Below are positions 9,307 through 18,375 of a stretch of DNA of 64,000 bases, piece by piece. The number at the start of each line of letters is the position of its first letter. Position 1 is the first letter of the stretch. The stretch is taken from positions 1 to 64,000 of the forward strand of contig NZ_JAMBAQ010000005.1 of NCBI RefSeq assembly GCF_023336735.1, written 5' to 3'. Both the position numbers and the translations under genes were made by a program. The notes under the pieces are model-generated. The model did no database searches and had not been told where the DNA came from. It saw nothing but the letters and a program-made list of their open reading frames with translations. The stretch comes from Moraxella oculi. Lineage in GTDB: Bacteria > Pseudomonadota > Gammaproteobacteria > Pseudomonadales > Moraxellaceae.

Positions 9307-10339
9307 ATTATATTATAAAAACATTCCTGATCATGCTGTTTTATCACTCATTGCTCCGACCGCCAGTGGTAAAACTGACCTAGCATGTAAGCTATATGAT
9401 ACAGGAAGGTTTGAGTTGATTTCGGTGGATTCTGCTCTTGTTTATCAAGACATGGATATAGGCACGGCAAAGCCCACAGTTGAGGAATTGGCTCGCTTCC
9501 CACATCATTTGGTGAATATCATCAAGCCTACAATGACTTACAGTGTTGCCAATTTCGTCGCTGCGATAGAGACGCTCATTCATCAAATCCATCAAAATGG
9601 ACGCATTCCACTACTTGTGGGAGGAACGATGATGTATTATATGGCATTGCTTGATGGGCTATCTGCTGTGCCTGAAACAAGTTCCGCCATTCGCCAACAG
9701 GTCAAAGACTGGCTTAATGAAAAGGGCATTGCGGATTTGTATGCTTACTTACAAGCATACGACCCAAAAATCTGCCAGCGATTGACCATCTGTGATACGC
9801 AGCGTATCACCCGTGCGGTGGAGGTGCATCAACAAACTGGCATACCGATGAGTGTTTGGCAGGACACTCCTAAAATTGCTTTGAGTCATAACCCAAATCA
9901 TTACTGGATAACATTATCCGTTGAGCCGCAACGAGCTTGGTTGCATGAGCGTATCTCAAAAAGACTTGATATGATGTGGGAGTTGGGCTTGGTGAATGAG
10001 GTGATTGAATTGCTAAAAAAATACCCAACATTAGCACCTGATATGCCTTCCATGCGGTGTGTGGGTTATAGGCAGGTCTTGGAGTTTTTGGGTATGTCAG
10101 GTCATGAATTGATGGATATTTCTCCAGTTTGGCAACAATTTGCTAAAAATTTACAAAAAGACCCATCAAATGTCATGCCAATGTCTTGCCAAGACATGAA
10201 AAATAAGGCATTATATGCAACAAGGCAGTTAGCGAAGCGCCAATCTACTTGGCAGCGTAGCCTTGCTCGCCTTGGTGGTGAATCATCATTGATTTTACCA
10301 TTTTCTAGCATACAAGAAGTACAAGAGCAGTTATTATAA
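9299..10339 (+). CDS. miaA: tRNA dimethylallyltransferase MiaA, TTG start
   Basis: MiaA attaches a dimethylallyl group to A37 of tRNAs reading codons that start with U, the first step of ms2i6A. The P-loop APTASGKTDLA lies near the N-terminus, followed by SVDSALVYQDMDIGTAKP and LVGGTMMYY, all diagnostic. The open frame extends upstream inside tsaE. TTG at 9299 is favoured because AAGGA at 9287-9291 lies 7 bases before it, and it removes a stretch with no family resemblance. This gives 346 residues, the usual size. ATG at 9266 is the alternative but lacks a ribosome-binding site. Translation is probably coupled to tsaE. Confidence 0.92.
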   Translation: MNKLYYKNIPDHAVLSLIAPTASGKTDLACKLYDTGRFELISVDSALVYQDMDIGTAKPTVEELARFPHHLVNIIKPTMTYSVANFVAAIETLIHQIHQNGRIPLLVGGTMMYYMALLDGLSAVPETSSAIRQQVKDWLNEKGIADLYAYLQAYDPKICQRLTICDTQRITRAVEVHQQTGIPMSVWQDTPKIALSHNPNHYWITLSVEPQRAWLHERISKRLDMMWELGLVNEVIELLKKYPTLAPDMPSMRCVGYRQVLEFLGMSGHELMDISPVWQQFAKNLQKDPSNVMPMSCQDMKNKALYATRQLAKRQSTWQRSLARLGGESSLILPFSSIQEVQEQLL

Positions 10340-10409
10340 AAATCACCTTGCTCATGCGTTGTGTTTTTAAACTGTGAGTTTTCATCAGTTTGGTTTTTGG
10401 AGAATTTTT

Positions 10410-11030
10410 ATGTCAAAAGGGCAAAGTTTGCAAGACCCATTTTTAAATGCATTGCGTAAAGACCGCATCCCTGTGTCCATTTTCTTAGTTAACGGCATCA
10501 AACTGCAAGGTCAAATTGAGTCTTTTGACCAATATGTTGTTTTATTGAAGAATACGGTCAGCCAAATGGTTTATAAGCATGCCATTTCAACTGTCGTCCC
10601 TACTCGTAACCCACGCACTGACGGTGTCTCTGTCTCTGGTGCACAGATGGGCTATGCCACACCGCCATTGGGAGTCATGTCTTCAAGCAATTATCAATCT
10701 ACCAACAACGCAGGCTTCGATCGCAATGTTAATACTGGCTTCGGTTCTCGTCCTTTGGGTGGATTCACACGCACGCCTCCGAATGAGAATTTCGGTACTC
10801 GTGGTGGTTTTGACCGTGGTGGCTATCCACAAGGTGGTGGCATGAATCAGGGTTTTGATCGTGGTATGGGTCAAGGCTTTGATCGGGGTTTTGATCGTAG
10901 TGCATTTGATGAGCGTGGTTTCGATGGTAAAACCTTTGAAAAAAAGGATAAGAAAGAAACTCGTAATTTTGGCGGTTTTGATGATAAAGATTTTGATGAA
11001 AAATTTGGCGATGATGAGTTTAATGGCTGA
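10410..11030 (+). CDS. hfq: RNA chaperone Hfq with long Gly/Phe/Asp-rich C-terminus
   Basis: Hfq is the hexameric RNA chaperone that pairs small RNAs with mRNAs. The first 70 or so residues form the Sm core ([27 protein letters not shown], then the YKHAIST Sm2 motif). About 135 further residues form a low-complexity tail with repeated GFDRG-type units and an acidic end. Total length is 206 residues, about twice E. coli Hfq (102). Long glycine-rich tails are known in Acinetobacter and Moraxella Hfq. ATG 10410 is chosen over an upstream start because TTGGAGA at 10398-10403 is an excellent ribosome-binding site. A strong terminator follows. Confidence 0.96.
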   Translation: MSKGQSLQDPFLNALRKDRIPVSIFLVNGIKLQGQIESFDQYVVLLKNTVSQMVYKHAISTVVPTRNPRTDGVSVSGAQMGYATPPLGVMSSSNYQSTNNAGFDRNVNTGFGSRPLGGFTRTPPNENFGTRGGFDRGGYPQGGGMNQGFDRGMGQGFDRGFDRSAFDERGFDGKTFEKKDKKETRNFGGFDDKDFDEKFGDDEFNG

Positions 11031-11056
11031 TTGCTAAATTTTTTATCCATCATGTC

Positions 11057-11086
11057 AAAAACCATCGATGTATTCGGTGGTTTTTT
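11057..11086 (+). terminator. Terminator after hfq
   Basis: AAACCATCG and CGGTGGTTT form a 9-bp stem with one G-T pair, and two further A-T pairs extend it. Six T begin within the stem's 3' arm and run to its end. Confidence 0.8.
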
Positions 11087-11128
11087 GGCTTCGTGTGTCA
11101 TTGATCTTGGAAAACTTCTGTTTTTGAC

Positions 11129-11157
11129 TTGATTTTATTCACGCAAGCCCTTATATT
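11129..11157 (+). promoter_or_regulatory. Likely promoter of sodA
   Basis: TTGATT at 11129-11134 and TATATT at 11152-11157 are 17 bp apart, giving a leader of about 60 nt. No Fur-box-like palindrome was noticed here. Confidence 0.45.
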
Positions 11158-11221
11158 GTTCATGGTGGTCAAAAAATTATTGACACACATCACTCAATTC
11201 ATTCAACAAAGGAATACCGTC

Positions 11222-11836
11222 ATGGCATTTACACTACCAGAGCTTGGCTACGCTTACGATGCATTAGAGCCACATTTTGATAAAGAAACCATGGAAATCC
11301 ACCACAGCAGACATCATCAAGCGTATGTCAATAACGCCAATGCTGCACTTGAAGGCACTCAATGGGAAGGTAAATCAGCAGAAGAAGTGATTGCCAACCT
11401 TGATAAAATTGATGCTGACAAACAAACTGCGGTGCGTAATAACGCTGGCGGTCATGCCAACCATAGTCTGTTTTGGACAATCTTAAAGACTGGTACTCAG
11501 CTACAAGGTTCTTTAAAAGACGCCATCATCCGTGATTTTGGTTCGGTGGAAGCATTCCAAGAGCAGTTTGAAAAAGCTGCACAGACTCGTTTTGGTTCTG
11601 GTTGGGCATGGCTTGTTAAACAAGGTGATAAGCTTGCTGTGGTTTCTACTGCCAACCAAGATAGCCCATTGATGGGTAAAGATGTGGCAGGTTGTGAAGG
11701 CACACCCATCATCGGTCTTGATGTGTGGGAGCATGCCTACTACCTAAAATACCAAAACAAACGCCCAGACTACATTAAGGCATTCTGGTCGGTAGTGAAC
11801 TGGGACGAAGCACAAAAACGCTTTGAAAATGCCTAA
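11222..11836 (+). CDS. sodA: Superoxide dismutase, Mn type
   Basis: This cytoplasmic enzyme converts superoxide to hydrogen peroxide and oxygen. The 204-residue protein has metal ligands in the expected contexts: His in [13 protein letters not shown], His in [13 protein letters not shown], and Asp/His in DVWEHAYYL. The sequence [25 protein letters not shown] closely follows E. coli MnSOD rather than FeSOD, so Mn is the likely metal; cambialistic use cannot be excluded. ATG 11222 is chosen over upstream in-frame codons because AAAGGA lies 8 bases before it and the family starts here ([17 protein letters not shown]). It is a single-gene unit with its own terminator. Confidence 0.95.
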   Translation: MAFTLPELGYAYDALEPHFDKETMEIHHSRHHQAYVNNANAALEGTQWEGKSAEEVIANLDKIDADKQTAVRNNAGGHANHSLFWTILKTGTQLQGSLKDAIIRDFGSVEAFQEQFEKAAQTRFGSGWAWLVKQGDKLAVVSTANQDSPLMGKDVAGCEGTPIIGLDVWEHAYYLKYQNKRPDYIKAFWSVVNWDEAQKRFENA

Positions 11837-11868
11837 TGCATCCTAGATGATGGGTTGGATCATCATTG

Positions 11869-11906
11869 ACACACTTAGAGCATTCATGCTTTAAGTGTGT
11901 TTTTTA
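11869..11906 (+). terminator. Strong terminator after sodA
   Basis: A 14-bp stem (ACACACTTAGAGCA with TGCTTTAAGTGTGT, one G-T pair) and a 4-nt loop are followed by six T. Confidence 0.88.
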
Positions 11907-11948
11907 ATCATTTTTCAATCGCAATGATGATTGCTGGAAATGATGCGG

Positions 11949-13853
11949 CTAAATCTCATGATCTGTGATTGGATTGGCAAGTCTTGGGCGGTTTGGTTCA
12001 ATTTTTTTAAGCAATTCATGACTGGCAGGTAACATCTCATGGGTAATCATTGCCGCCAAAATTTCTGCACAAAAAGGTGCGAAAGTAAAACCTTTTGAGC
12101 CCATACCATACATGGCATATGAATGCTGATCAATTTGCCCAACGATGGGGTGATAATCAGGCGTTTGGGCACGAATGCTGGCACGACCTTGTAGATCGGC
12201 GATGGCTGGTTTGATGAGATCGGCGATGGCTGGCAGGTTGTTTGCTAATTTATCAAGGTTGAATTGATGTTCAACCAGACTGATTTTGGTGTCGGTGCAG
12301 TTGCGTACAAAGCTGGCACCAATCAGAAAGCTTTTGCCAGATTCGTGATTGTATTTGGCACAATAGCCATCGTACTTGATCGGATGCGTGGGCAATTTAG
12401 AATAGATATCATCATTTACTGATAACCATGAGACTTGTCCACGAATTTTGCGTGGGTTGAACAGCTTAGGGGTGAGTAGATGACTTTCATGACCTGATGA
12501 GATGATGACTTTATCAGCATTCAACTCACCACAATCGCCAACAATCTTCACGCCATCAGCATGTTCAATCACGGTGTGTGCAGAAAACTGCCTGAATGAG
12601 ATTAAAGAATGCTTGAGTATGGCTTTTGCCAGATTTTTTGGAAAAATCAACCCTGCCTTGGGAATGTATGTGTGAATGATCTGGTTGGGGTAGATGGCGG
12701 AGATTTCATGAATCAGCTCGTTAGGATAAGGAGCAATCATGGTACTAAGCTTATCATGGCTTTTTTTGGTGGGTAATAAAAAGTCTAATGCGCCAGAGCA
12801 ATCGTACAAATCGCCATCACTGTTAAGTCTTTCATAAAATCTTGCCGCATATAAAAAAGCAACGGTTGATAGATGATGATCTGCTTGTTCAAACGCTGAT
12901 AGCTTTGGGGCAAACATGGCACAGGGGTTGCCTGATGCTCCTGATGGTGGCGTGTGCTTATCAAGCAATGTTACTTTGATGCCACGGCAAGCCAAAGCAT
13001 GGGCAATACATAGCCCAGACACGCCTGCGCCAATCACAGCAATGTGTTTGGGGGTGTGGCTGGGACATGGTGCTTGCGTCATTGAGAGCTTACCTGTGAG
13101 CATCTCACGCTTTCGACCAAAACCTTTATTTTTGGTCATGTTAAATCCTACTGCCTGCAAACCACGACGCACAAATCCTGCGGCGGTAAAAGTGGCAAGT
13201 GTGGCATCGTGTGCTGACAACAGTTTGATGAGTTCAAACAACTCGTTTGACCAAAGATCATCATTCTTACTGGGAGCAAATCCATCTAAAAACCATGCGT
13301 TAACGCCAAAGGTGGTGTGATGTTGTGTTTGATTTGCTTGATGCATGCTTTGAAAACTGTCCAAAGCATCACCAAGCCATAAATCAAGCATCACATCATC
13401 ACACACATGGATCCGATGGCAGCCTGCTAAGGGTAGGGGGTAGTTGTTAATGAGTGATTTGATGGCTGTGGATATGCCATCATCATGACTGTGCTGCCAT
13501 GCTTTAAGTGCTTTTATCAGATCAGAGCGACTCAATGGAAATTTCTCGGTACTGATGAAGTGTAGGCGTACACCAGTGGCTAAATTACCTTGACTTTTCA
13601 GCTTGTACCAAAGTTGATAAGTAGCAAGAAAATTCAGCCCTGTGCCAAAGCCAGTCTCTGCCACAACAAAGGTTTGACATTCGGACAAAGTGCCAAATCT
13701 GTGGGTCAGCTGATTACCCTCCACAAAGACATGATGGCTTTCGTCAAGACCGCCTGCATGGGAAAAATACACATCATCAAAATGATTTGAGATGGGGACG
13801 GTGTTGCCTAAGTGGTCAATTTTCCAGTCTAAGGAAGCATGCTGTATTTTCAT
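11949..13853 (-). CDS. mnmC: Bifunctional tRNA wobble-uridine enzyme MnmC
   Basis: MnmC finishes the mnm5s2U34 modification: its FAD domain removes the carboxymethyl group and its methyltransferase domain adds a methyl group from SAM. The N-terminal half carries the SAM motif ETGFGTGLNFLA and the WFLDGFAPSKN stretch typical of the family. The C-terminal oxidoreductase starts with a dinucleotide-binding motif (AVIGAGVSGLCIAHALA) near residue 290. ATG 13853 gives 634 residues and starts at the family's LDWK region. Upstream extension would overlap the preceding gene, whose stop lies 10 bp away. The gene converges on sodA. Confidence 0.94.
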   Translation of the reverse strand: MKIQHASLDWKIDHLGNTVPISNHFDDVYFSHAGGLDESHHVFVEGNQLTHRFGTLSECQTFVVAETGFGTGLNFLATYQLWYKLKSQGNLATGVRLHFISTEKFPLSRSDLIKALKAWQHSHDDGISTAIKSLINNYPLPLAGCHRIHVCDDVMLDLWLGDALDSFQSMHQANQTQHHTTFGVNAWFLDGFAPSKNDDLWSNELFELIKLLSAHDATLATFTAAGFVRRGLQAVGFNMTKNKGFGRKREMLTGKLSMTQAPCPSHTPKHIAVIGAGVSGLCIAHALACRGIKVTLLDKHTPPSGASGNPCAMFAPKLSAFEQADHHLSTVAFLYAARFYERLNSDGDLYDCSGALDFLLPTKKSHDKLSTMIAPYPNELIHEISAIYPNQIIHTYIPKAGLIFPKNLAKAILKHSLISFRQFSAHTVIEHADGVKIVGDCGELNADKVIISSGHESHLLTPKLFNPRKIRGQVSWLSVNDDIYSKLPTHPIKYDGYCAKYNHESGKSFLIGASFVRNCTDTKISLVEHQFNLDKLANNLPAIADLIKPAIADLQGRASIRAQTPDYHPIVGQIDQHSYAMYGMGSKGFTFAPFCAEILAAMITHEMLPASHELLKKIEPNRPRLANPITDHEI

Positions 13854-13863
13854 GAGTGTTTGG

Positions 13864-14319
13864 CTACCAACGGCTACGCTGATTACGCATGGAAATGAGG
13901 GTGCCTGCCAATACGCACAGACCGATGGTAACAAGTACGGTAATCGCACCATATAAAAATAGCTGACCACTGCGTTCATTAGTCAAAACATTCACTTGGG
14001 TGGTCAAATCGTTGATGCGACGCTCCAATTCAGCATTTTTGACTAAAAGTTCGGCATTGGCAAGTGATAACGCATTGTCTTTTGGGGCGGCTATTTCTTC
14101 AATGCTGGGTGTGTGAGCATCTTCCGAGATGCTCAAAGCATCGTGTTGAAATTGCGATGAATGCTGACCATCACTTTGGGCATCGGCAGGATTGGTGATG
14201 ATGGTTTGATTGGTAAAAGCTGCTGTCTTTTCGGTGATTGGAGTTGGCGTGTTGGCAAATGCAGATGATGCCACAGACAGACAGGTCAGTAAAAAAAATG
14301 ATGCAGTGTGTTTTTTCAT
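13864..14319 (-). CDS. Exported coiled-coil protein with C-terminal membrane anchor, unknown function
   Basis: I do not recognise a specific gene. The 151-residue protein has an N-terminal signal peptide (cleavage likely after SSAFA), a polar disordered region to about 80, a heptad-like helix with paired leucines and glutamates (about 83-116), and one transmembrane helix near 120-143 ending in a short basic tail (RNQRSRW). The coiled coil, anchor and RW ending resemble the C-terminal part of the SH3-and-anchor proteins of the YgiM type, but no SH3 domain is present. It starts within the stop codon of the YciI-like gene (TAATG), so the two are translationally coupled. Confidence 0.75.
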   Translation of the reverse strand: MKKHTASFFLLTCLSVASSAFANTPTPITEKTAAFTNQTIITNPADAQSDGQHSSQFQHDALSISEDAHTPSIEEIAAPKDNALSLANAELLVKNAELERRINDLTTQVNVLTNERSGQLFLYGAITVLVTIGLCVLAGTLISMRNQRSRW

Positions 14320-14621
14320 TATAAATCTACTTTTGGCAGGGCTTGAATGAAAGGTTTGACCTCCACATGACTGTACACGCCGCCATGGAGATAGGGTTCT
14401 TTATCTGCCCATGCCAAAGCGTGCTTTAAATCATCAAAATGTGCAATGATCAGACTGCCACTCATGGCGGATTCACCATGTTCAATGGGGGTTGGGCCTG
14501 CGATGATGAGTCGTTTTTCATCGTGAAGTTTGGCTAAGCGTTCAATGTGTGCGGGGCGAATCATGGCTCGTTTGGCTGTGCTGTCTGCGACATCATGACC
14601 GATGATGGCGAATAGGGGCAT
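14319..14621 (-). CDS. YciI-like protein
   Basis: The 100-residue protein has the YciI/ferredoxin-like fold signature: an N-terminal strand (PLFAIIGHD), RPAHIERLAKL and a conserved DPYxxxGVYxxVxVxPF-type C-terminus (here KEPYLHGGVYSHVEVKPF). The catalytic role of YciI proteins is unsettled; some act as small hydrolases or dehalogenases. AGGAGAG forms a strong ribosome-binding site. It lies just downstream of yciB, an arrangement known in other gammaproteobacteria, and is probably part of one operon with yciB and the coiled-coil gene. Confidence 0.88.
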   Translation of the reverse strand: MPLFAIIGHDVADSTAKRAMIRPAHIERLAKLHDEKRLIIAGPTPIEHGESAMSGSLIIAHFDDLKHALAWADKEPYLHGGVYSHVEVKPFIQALPKVDL

Positions 14622-14657
14622 GACTTTTCTCTCCTGAATTGATCATAAAATGAGGTG

Positions 14658-15269
14658 TTATTGTGCATCTGAGCGAATGTTTTTTCTTAAGGCATAAAAC
14701 ATACCCATCATAAAGATCAGCATGACAATCATGTCGCCAAAAGCGGTGAACTCTCCCCAGTATTTTCCGTTCATGAATACAAAAGCAAAAAAAGCATGCA
14801 GACCTGCCATTAGGGTAAAAAGACCCACCCATGCCCAATGCAACTTTTTCCAGCCTGCTGATGATAGCTGAAAGATGGGTGAAAGCATTTTTTGAATGGC
14901 GGATTGTTGGTTTAAAAATAAGGGAGATAATGCCAATCCGCCAGCAAACCCCAAATTGATCAAAACCGCCTTTAAGCGAATATAAAAATCATCTCGTAAT
15001 GCCAAGGTCAGTCCCCCAAAAATTACCGTCATCAGCAATACAAAAATCTGCTGTTTTTCCAGACGAAATTTTTGGCTAACGAATAAAAATCCATACACAA
15101 TCAGCGTTGCTAGGCTCAAACCCAAAGTCGCAACAATGATGTGATTATTCGTCGTCGTGCCTGTCAAACCAAATACATCAAGTAAGGGGTGGTGAGGGTT
15201 GTTTTGATCGGTGGTTTTGTATAAATAGAAAAAGACAATCAGCGGAATGTAATCAAATAAAGCTTTCAT
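14658..15269 (-). CDS. yciB: Inner-membrane septation protein A (YciB/IspZ family)
   Basis: YciB is a polytopic inner-membrane protein involved in envelope integrity and cell division. The 203-residue protein opens with MKALFDYIPLIVFFYLYK and has five to six membrane segments. It also carries the family's EKQQIF, DDFYIRLK and WFGEFTAFGD-like (KYWGEFTAFGD) motifs. Length is slightly above the E. coli protein (179) because of an insertion near residues 22-45. It is the first gene of a probable yciB-yciI-coiled-coil protein operon. Confidence 0.92.
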   Translation of the reverse strand: MKALFDYIPLIVFFYLYKTTDQNNPHHPLLDVFGLTGTTTNNHIIVATLGLSLATLIVYGFLFVSQKFRLEKQQIFVLLMTVIFGGLTLALRDDFYIRLKAVLINLGFAGGLALSPLFLNQQSAIQKMLSPIFQLSSAGWKKLHWAWVGLFTLMAGLHAFFAFVFMNGKYWGEFTAFGDMIVMLIFMMGMFYALRKNIRSDAQ

Positions 15270-15354
15270 GAATGGCGAGTCAATGATAAAAGATATAGTT
15301 TAAAATAAAATGACCAAAAATAAAACCTAAATTTACCCAAATGCCTCCTAAAAT

Positions 15355-15384
15355 AAAAAATAGCCCAAGATTGAGCTATTTTTT
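15355..15384 (-). terminator. Terminator after ppa
   Basis: AAAAAATAGC pairs with GCTATTTTTT in a 10-bp stem. It lies 17 bp beyond the ppa stop and has T runs on both strands, so it may act in both directions. Confidence 0.75.
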
Positions 15385-15401
15385 GGTATGATAATGAGTG
15401 A

Positions 15402-15932
15402 TTACTTGTCATTCCAGCGTTTTTGACTCTCAATGATGACTTCCTTGGCAGTTTGAATGTCAAAAAATCCCTCAACTTTCGTGGTGCCAGCTTTTTTCAA
15501 ATCCTTGTAATGATTGAAGTGAAATTCAAGTTGTTTGATGAGTTGCTCTGGTAAGTCGTCTAGTGACGCATACGCATTACCATGGTTGCGGTCGTCAGCT
15601 GGCACGACGATGATTTTATCATCTACTTCACCATCATCGATAAATTTCATCACGCCCAGCACTTTAGCTTTTAAGAAAATGCCTGTGGTTAAAGGCTGGT
15701 CTGTGATGATTAACGCATCAAGTTCATCACCATCTTCATCCAGAGTTTGTGGAATGAAGCCGTAGTTGCAGGGTTTGGCAAAGACAATGGGTTCAACACG
15801 GTCAAGCTCAAAGCATGCCAGTTCACGATTCCATTCAATCTTATGATTTGACCCTGCTGGAATCTCAACAACGACATTAATGATGCCGCCCTCAACATCG
15901 CCTGCGTCTAAAATTTGGTTAAAATCTGCCAT
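15402..15932 (-). CDS. ppa: Inorganic pyrophosphatase, family I
   Basis: This soluble enzyme hydrolyses pyrophosphate and pulls biosynthetic reactions forward. The 176-residue length is normal. Motifs include VEIPAGSNHKIEWN, the metal-binding DEDGDELDALI signature near residues 65-75 and the later DGEVDDKIIVVPADD. A GGAG ribosome-binding site precedes the ATG. The gene sits between lipB and yciB with its own terminator, so it is likely expressed independently at high level. Confidence 0.96.
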   Translation of the reverse strand: MADFNQILDAGDVEGGIINVVVEIPAGSNHKIEWNRELACFELDRVEPIVFAKPCNYGFIPQTLDEDGDELDALIITDQPLTTGIFLKAKVLGVMKFIDDGEVDDKIIVVPADDRNHGNAYASLDDLPEQLIKQLEFHFNHYKDLKKAGTTKVEGFFDIQTAKEVIIESQKRWNDK

Positions 15933-15978
15933 AATATGCTCCGTTTAAAAACTAACAATAAAACAGCTCATTGTAATA

Positions 15979-16719
15979 TTAAATCGCTCTAAGTGCAATT
16001 ACTCCTTGATGTCTTTGAGAAATATTTTGGACAAGCTTTTGAATGAAAGTGTGTGTGTCATCTGGGTCAAAGCAGCCAAAATTGGATAATTTCACCATAT
16101 TCATGCCTGCATAACCACAAGGATTGATGGCATGAAAAGCAGTCAAATCGCAACTTAAATTGATGGCGATGCCATGATAGCTGTAACCTTGCTTGATTTT
16201 AAAACCTAGGCTTGCAATTTTACCAAGCATGTCGCCATGTTGATTATAAACATATACGCCAGGGGCATCACGGCGAGCTCTGGCGGTCAATCCGTCTGGC
16301 AGATATTCATTGACCATATCTTCAATGGATTGTTCGGCATGACTGACCAAATCTCGCACACCAAGCCCAAGGGCGTGTAAATCCCATAGCCAGTAAACCA
16401 CGAGCTGACCTTTGCCATGCCAAGTAACTTGACCGCCGCGATCGGTTTTGATGATGGGAGTGCTGGTTTTGTATAAAATGTGCTCTTCTTTGCCTGCTTG
16501 CCCCAATGTGTAGACATCTTCATGTTCGACAAGCCATAGTTCATCTGCTGTGGCCTTGCCATGTTTTTTGGTGTCAATACGAGCCAAAATTCTTGATAGC
16601 ATTGCTTCATGCGTGGCGTCATATGGAGCATTGTCATGAATGACCGTGTGCAGACAATCAGTTGATAACTGTTTGTGGTTGAGTTCTGACAGGTTTAATG
16701 AGATGGTAGGTGAGGTCAT
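15979..16719 (-). CDS. lipB: Octanoyltransferase LipB
   Basis: LipB moves the octanoyl group from acyl carrier protein to lipoyl domains of enzymes such as pyruvate dehydrogenase. The 246-residue protein has the family motifs WLVEHEDVYTLGQAG, TDRGGQVTWHGKGQLVVY, the Lys in GKIASLGFKI and the nucleophilic Cys in INPCGYAGM. All active-site residues are present. The N-terminus is about 30 residues longer than E. coli LipB. No lipA gene is adjacent. Confidence 0.95.
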   Translation of the reverse strand: MTSPTISLNLSELNHKQLSTDCLHTVIHDNAPYDATHEAMLSRILARIDTKKHGKATADELWLVEHEDVYTLGQAGKEEHILYKTSTPIIKTDRGGQVTWHGKGQLVVYWLWDLHALGLGVRDLVSHAEQSIEDMVNEYLPDGLTARARRDAPGVYVYNQHGDMLGKIASLGFKIKQGYSYHGIAINLSCDLTAFHAINPCGYAGMNMVKLSNFGCFDPDDTHTFIQKLVQNISQRHQGVIALRAI

Positions 16720-16921
16720 GATATCAATCAGTTTGTCAATAATGATGTGTTATTTTACCTTGATATGAGATGTTTTTTAAAGGGTTTTTGCTTTTATTGA
16801 TCAAAAGTCTGAATAAAAAATTTGATATGGGGTGGTTCTGTGGGTATTGAGCATCGGTGGTTGGTGGTGTTGGTGGCAGGGTGCGTTGTTTTGAGAAAAA
16901 TTCTCATATTTTTGTAACAAT

Positions 16922-16950
16922 TTGACTAAAATCAATGCAAAGTTTGATAT
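16922..16950 (+). promoter_or_regulatory. Possible promoter of pncB
   Basis: TTGACT and TGATAT are 17 bp apart, 59 bp before the start codon. The -10 is poor. A TATGAT at 16958-16963 is an alternative -10 without a matching -35 box. Confidence 0.3.
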
Positions 16951-17008
16951 TTTTCGGTATGATAAGTCAATTTTGTTGGATGATTAGATTAAAATAGTGG
17001 ATGAAGTC

Positions 17009-18223
17009 ATGCAAAGTTTACCCATCATCACCTCGCTGCTTGATAATGATTTATATAAATTTACCATGCTTCAAGCCATGTTGCACCAGTTTCCCCAGAC
17101 GCATGGCGTGTATCGATTTCGTTGTCGCAATCACGAGCAGACAGCCTACCCTCTTGCTTGGATTAAAGATGAATTGGAGATACAGTTAGATCATCTGTGC
17201 GAACTTCGTTTTACTCAAGATGAGCTGGACTACCTGCGAGGGTTGAGATTTATCAAGTCTGACTTTGTTGATTATCTAGAATTATTCAAGCTAAAACGCC
17301 GCTTTATTAAAGTATCCATTGATGAACTTGGTCTGCTAACCATTGACATTGAAGGACCGATGATTCAGGCGATGTTTTTTGAAATTTTTGTGCTTTGTAT
17401 TGTCAATCAGCTGTATTATGAACGCCTAAATGATGACTGTGTGCTTGCAGAAGGGCAAAGACGCCTTGATGATAAGGTTAAAATGCTCAAGCACTACCAA
17501 GATTTGCAACGCTCAGACCTGGATCATCCGCCTTTTGCGGTGGCAGATTTTGGCACTCGTCGTCGATTTTCTAAGCAATGGCACTATCATGTCGTGCGTA
17601 CACTCACCAAAGAAGCACCAACCATTTTTCGTGGAACAAGCAATGTGTACCTTGCCAAAGAGTTGGGTATCACGCCGATTGGGACGATGGCACATGAGTT
17701 CATGCAGGCATTTCAGGCATTGGATGTGCGACTGCGAGACAGTCAAAAAGCGGCGTTAGAAGCGTGGGTGCGTGAGTACCGTGGTGATTTGGGAATAGCA
17801 TTGACTGATGTGGTGGGTATGGACGCATTTTTAAGAGATTTTGATTTGTATTTTGCCAAGTTGTTTGATGGGTTGCGTCATGATTCTGGCGACCCCTATG
17901 AGTGGGGGGATAAGGCAATCAATCATTACAGCATGCTAAAAATCAATCCAAAAACCAAGACTTTAAATTTTAGTGATGGTCTGACACTCGAAAAAGCATG
18001 GGATTTACATCAGTATTTTAAAGAACGCATTAAGACAGGCTTTGGCATTGGTACAAATCTCACCAATGACATGGGGCTGATACAGTTAAACATTGTACTA
18101 AAATTGGTGCAGTGTAATGGGCAGCCTGTTGCCAAGCTTTCTGATAGCCCAGGTAAGACGATGATTGATGATGATACTTATTTGGCATATCTAAGAAAAG
18201 TCTTTGAAATCAATGATGGCTAA
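17009..18223 (+). CDS. pncB: Nicotinate phosphoribosyltransferase
   Basis: PncB salvages nicotinate into the NAD pathway using PRPP and ATP. The 404-residue length is standard. The start ([14 protein letters not shown]), the middle [17 protein letters not shown] and [28 protein letters not shown], and the [15 protein letters not shown] segment are diagnostic. ATG 17009 is used, with GGA at 16999-17001 seven bases upstream; GTG 16997 is possible but has no ribosome-binding site. The gene is divergent from lipB and appears to be a single transcription unit. Confidence 0.95.
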   Translation: MQSLPIITSLLDNDLYKFTMLQAMLHQFPQTHGVYRFRCRNHEQTAYPLAWIKDELEIQLDHLCELRFTQDELDYLRGLRFIKSDFVDYLELFKLKRRFIKVSIDELGLLTIDIEGPMIQAMFFEIFVLCIVNQLYYERLNDDCVLAEGQRRLDDKVKMLKHYQDLQRSDLDHPPFAVADFGTRRRFSKQWHYHVVRTLTKEAPTIFRGTSNVYLAKELGITPIGTMAHEFMQAFQALDVRLRDSQKAALEAWVREYRGDLGIALTDVVGMDAFLRDFDLYFAKLFDGLRHDSGDPYEWGDKAINHYSMLKINPKTKTLNFSDGLTLEKAWDLHQYFKERIKTGFGIGTNLTNDMGLIQLNIVLKLVQCNGQPVAKLSDSPGKTMIDDDTYLAYLRKVFEINDG

Positions 18224-18316
18224 TGCTTCATTAAGTCAAGATTGCGTATCAATGGTTTGAATTCAATGATCAAAAAAGGTAAATGCTGATTTATGAAGAG
18301 TTCATGACACATCTTT

Positions 18317-18346
18317 TTGGTAAAATGATTAAAATCATGATATGAT
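18317..18346 (+). promoter_or_regulatory. Promoter of rsmA
   Basis: TTGGTA at 18317-18322 and TATGAT at 18341-18346 are 18 bp apart, with TGA before the -10 as an extended element. The leader would be only about 23 nt and lacks a clear ribosome-binding site. Confidence 0.5.
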
Positions 18347-18375
18347 TGGGCATCATTATTAACTCATCAAAAACC

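Noticed and set aside
11129-11221. N-terminal extension of SodA
   Set aside because: The extension overlaps the likely promoter, and the family start has an optimal ribosome-binding site.
16892-16906. Palindrome TGAGAAAAATTCTCA as terminator or operator
   Set aside because: It lies upstream of pncB and lipB rather than after a gene, the stem is AT-rich and short, and no T run of note follows.
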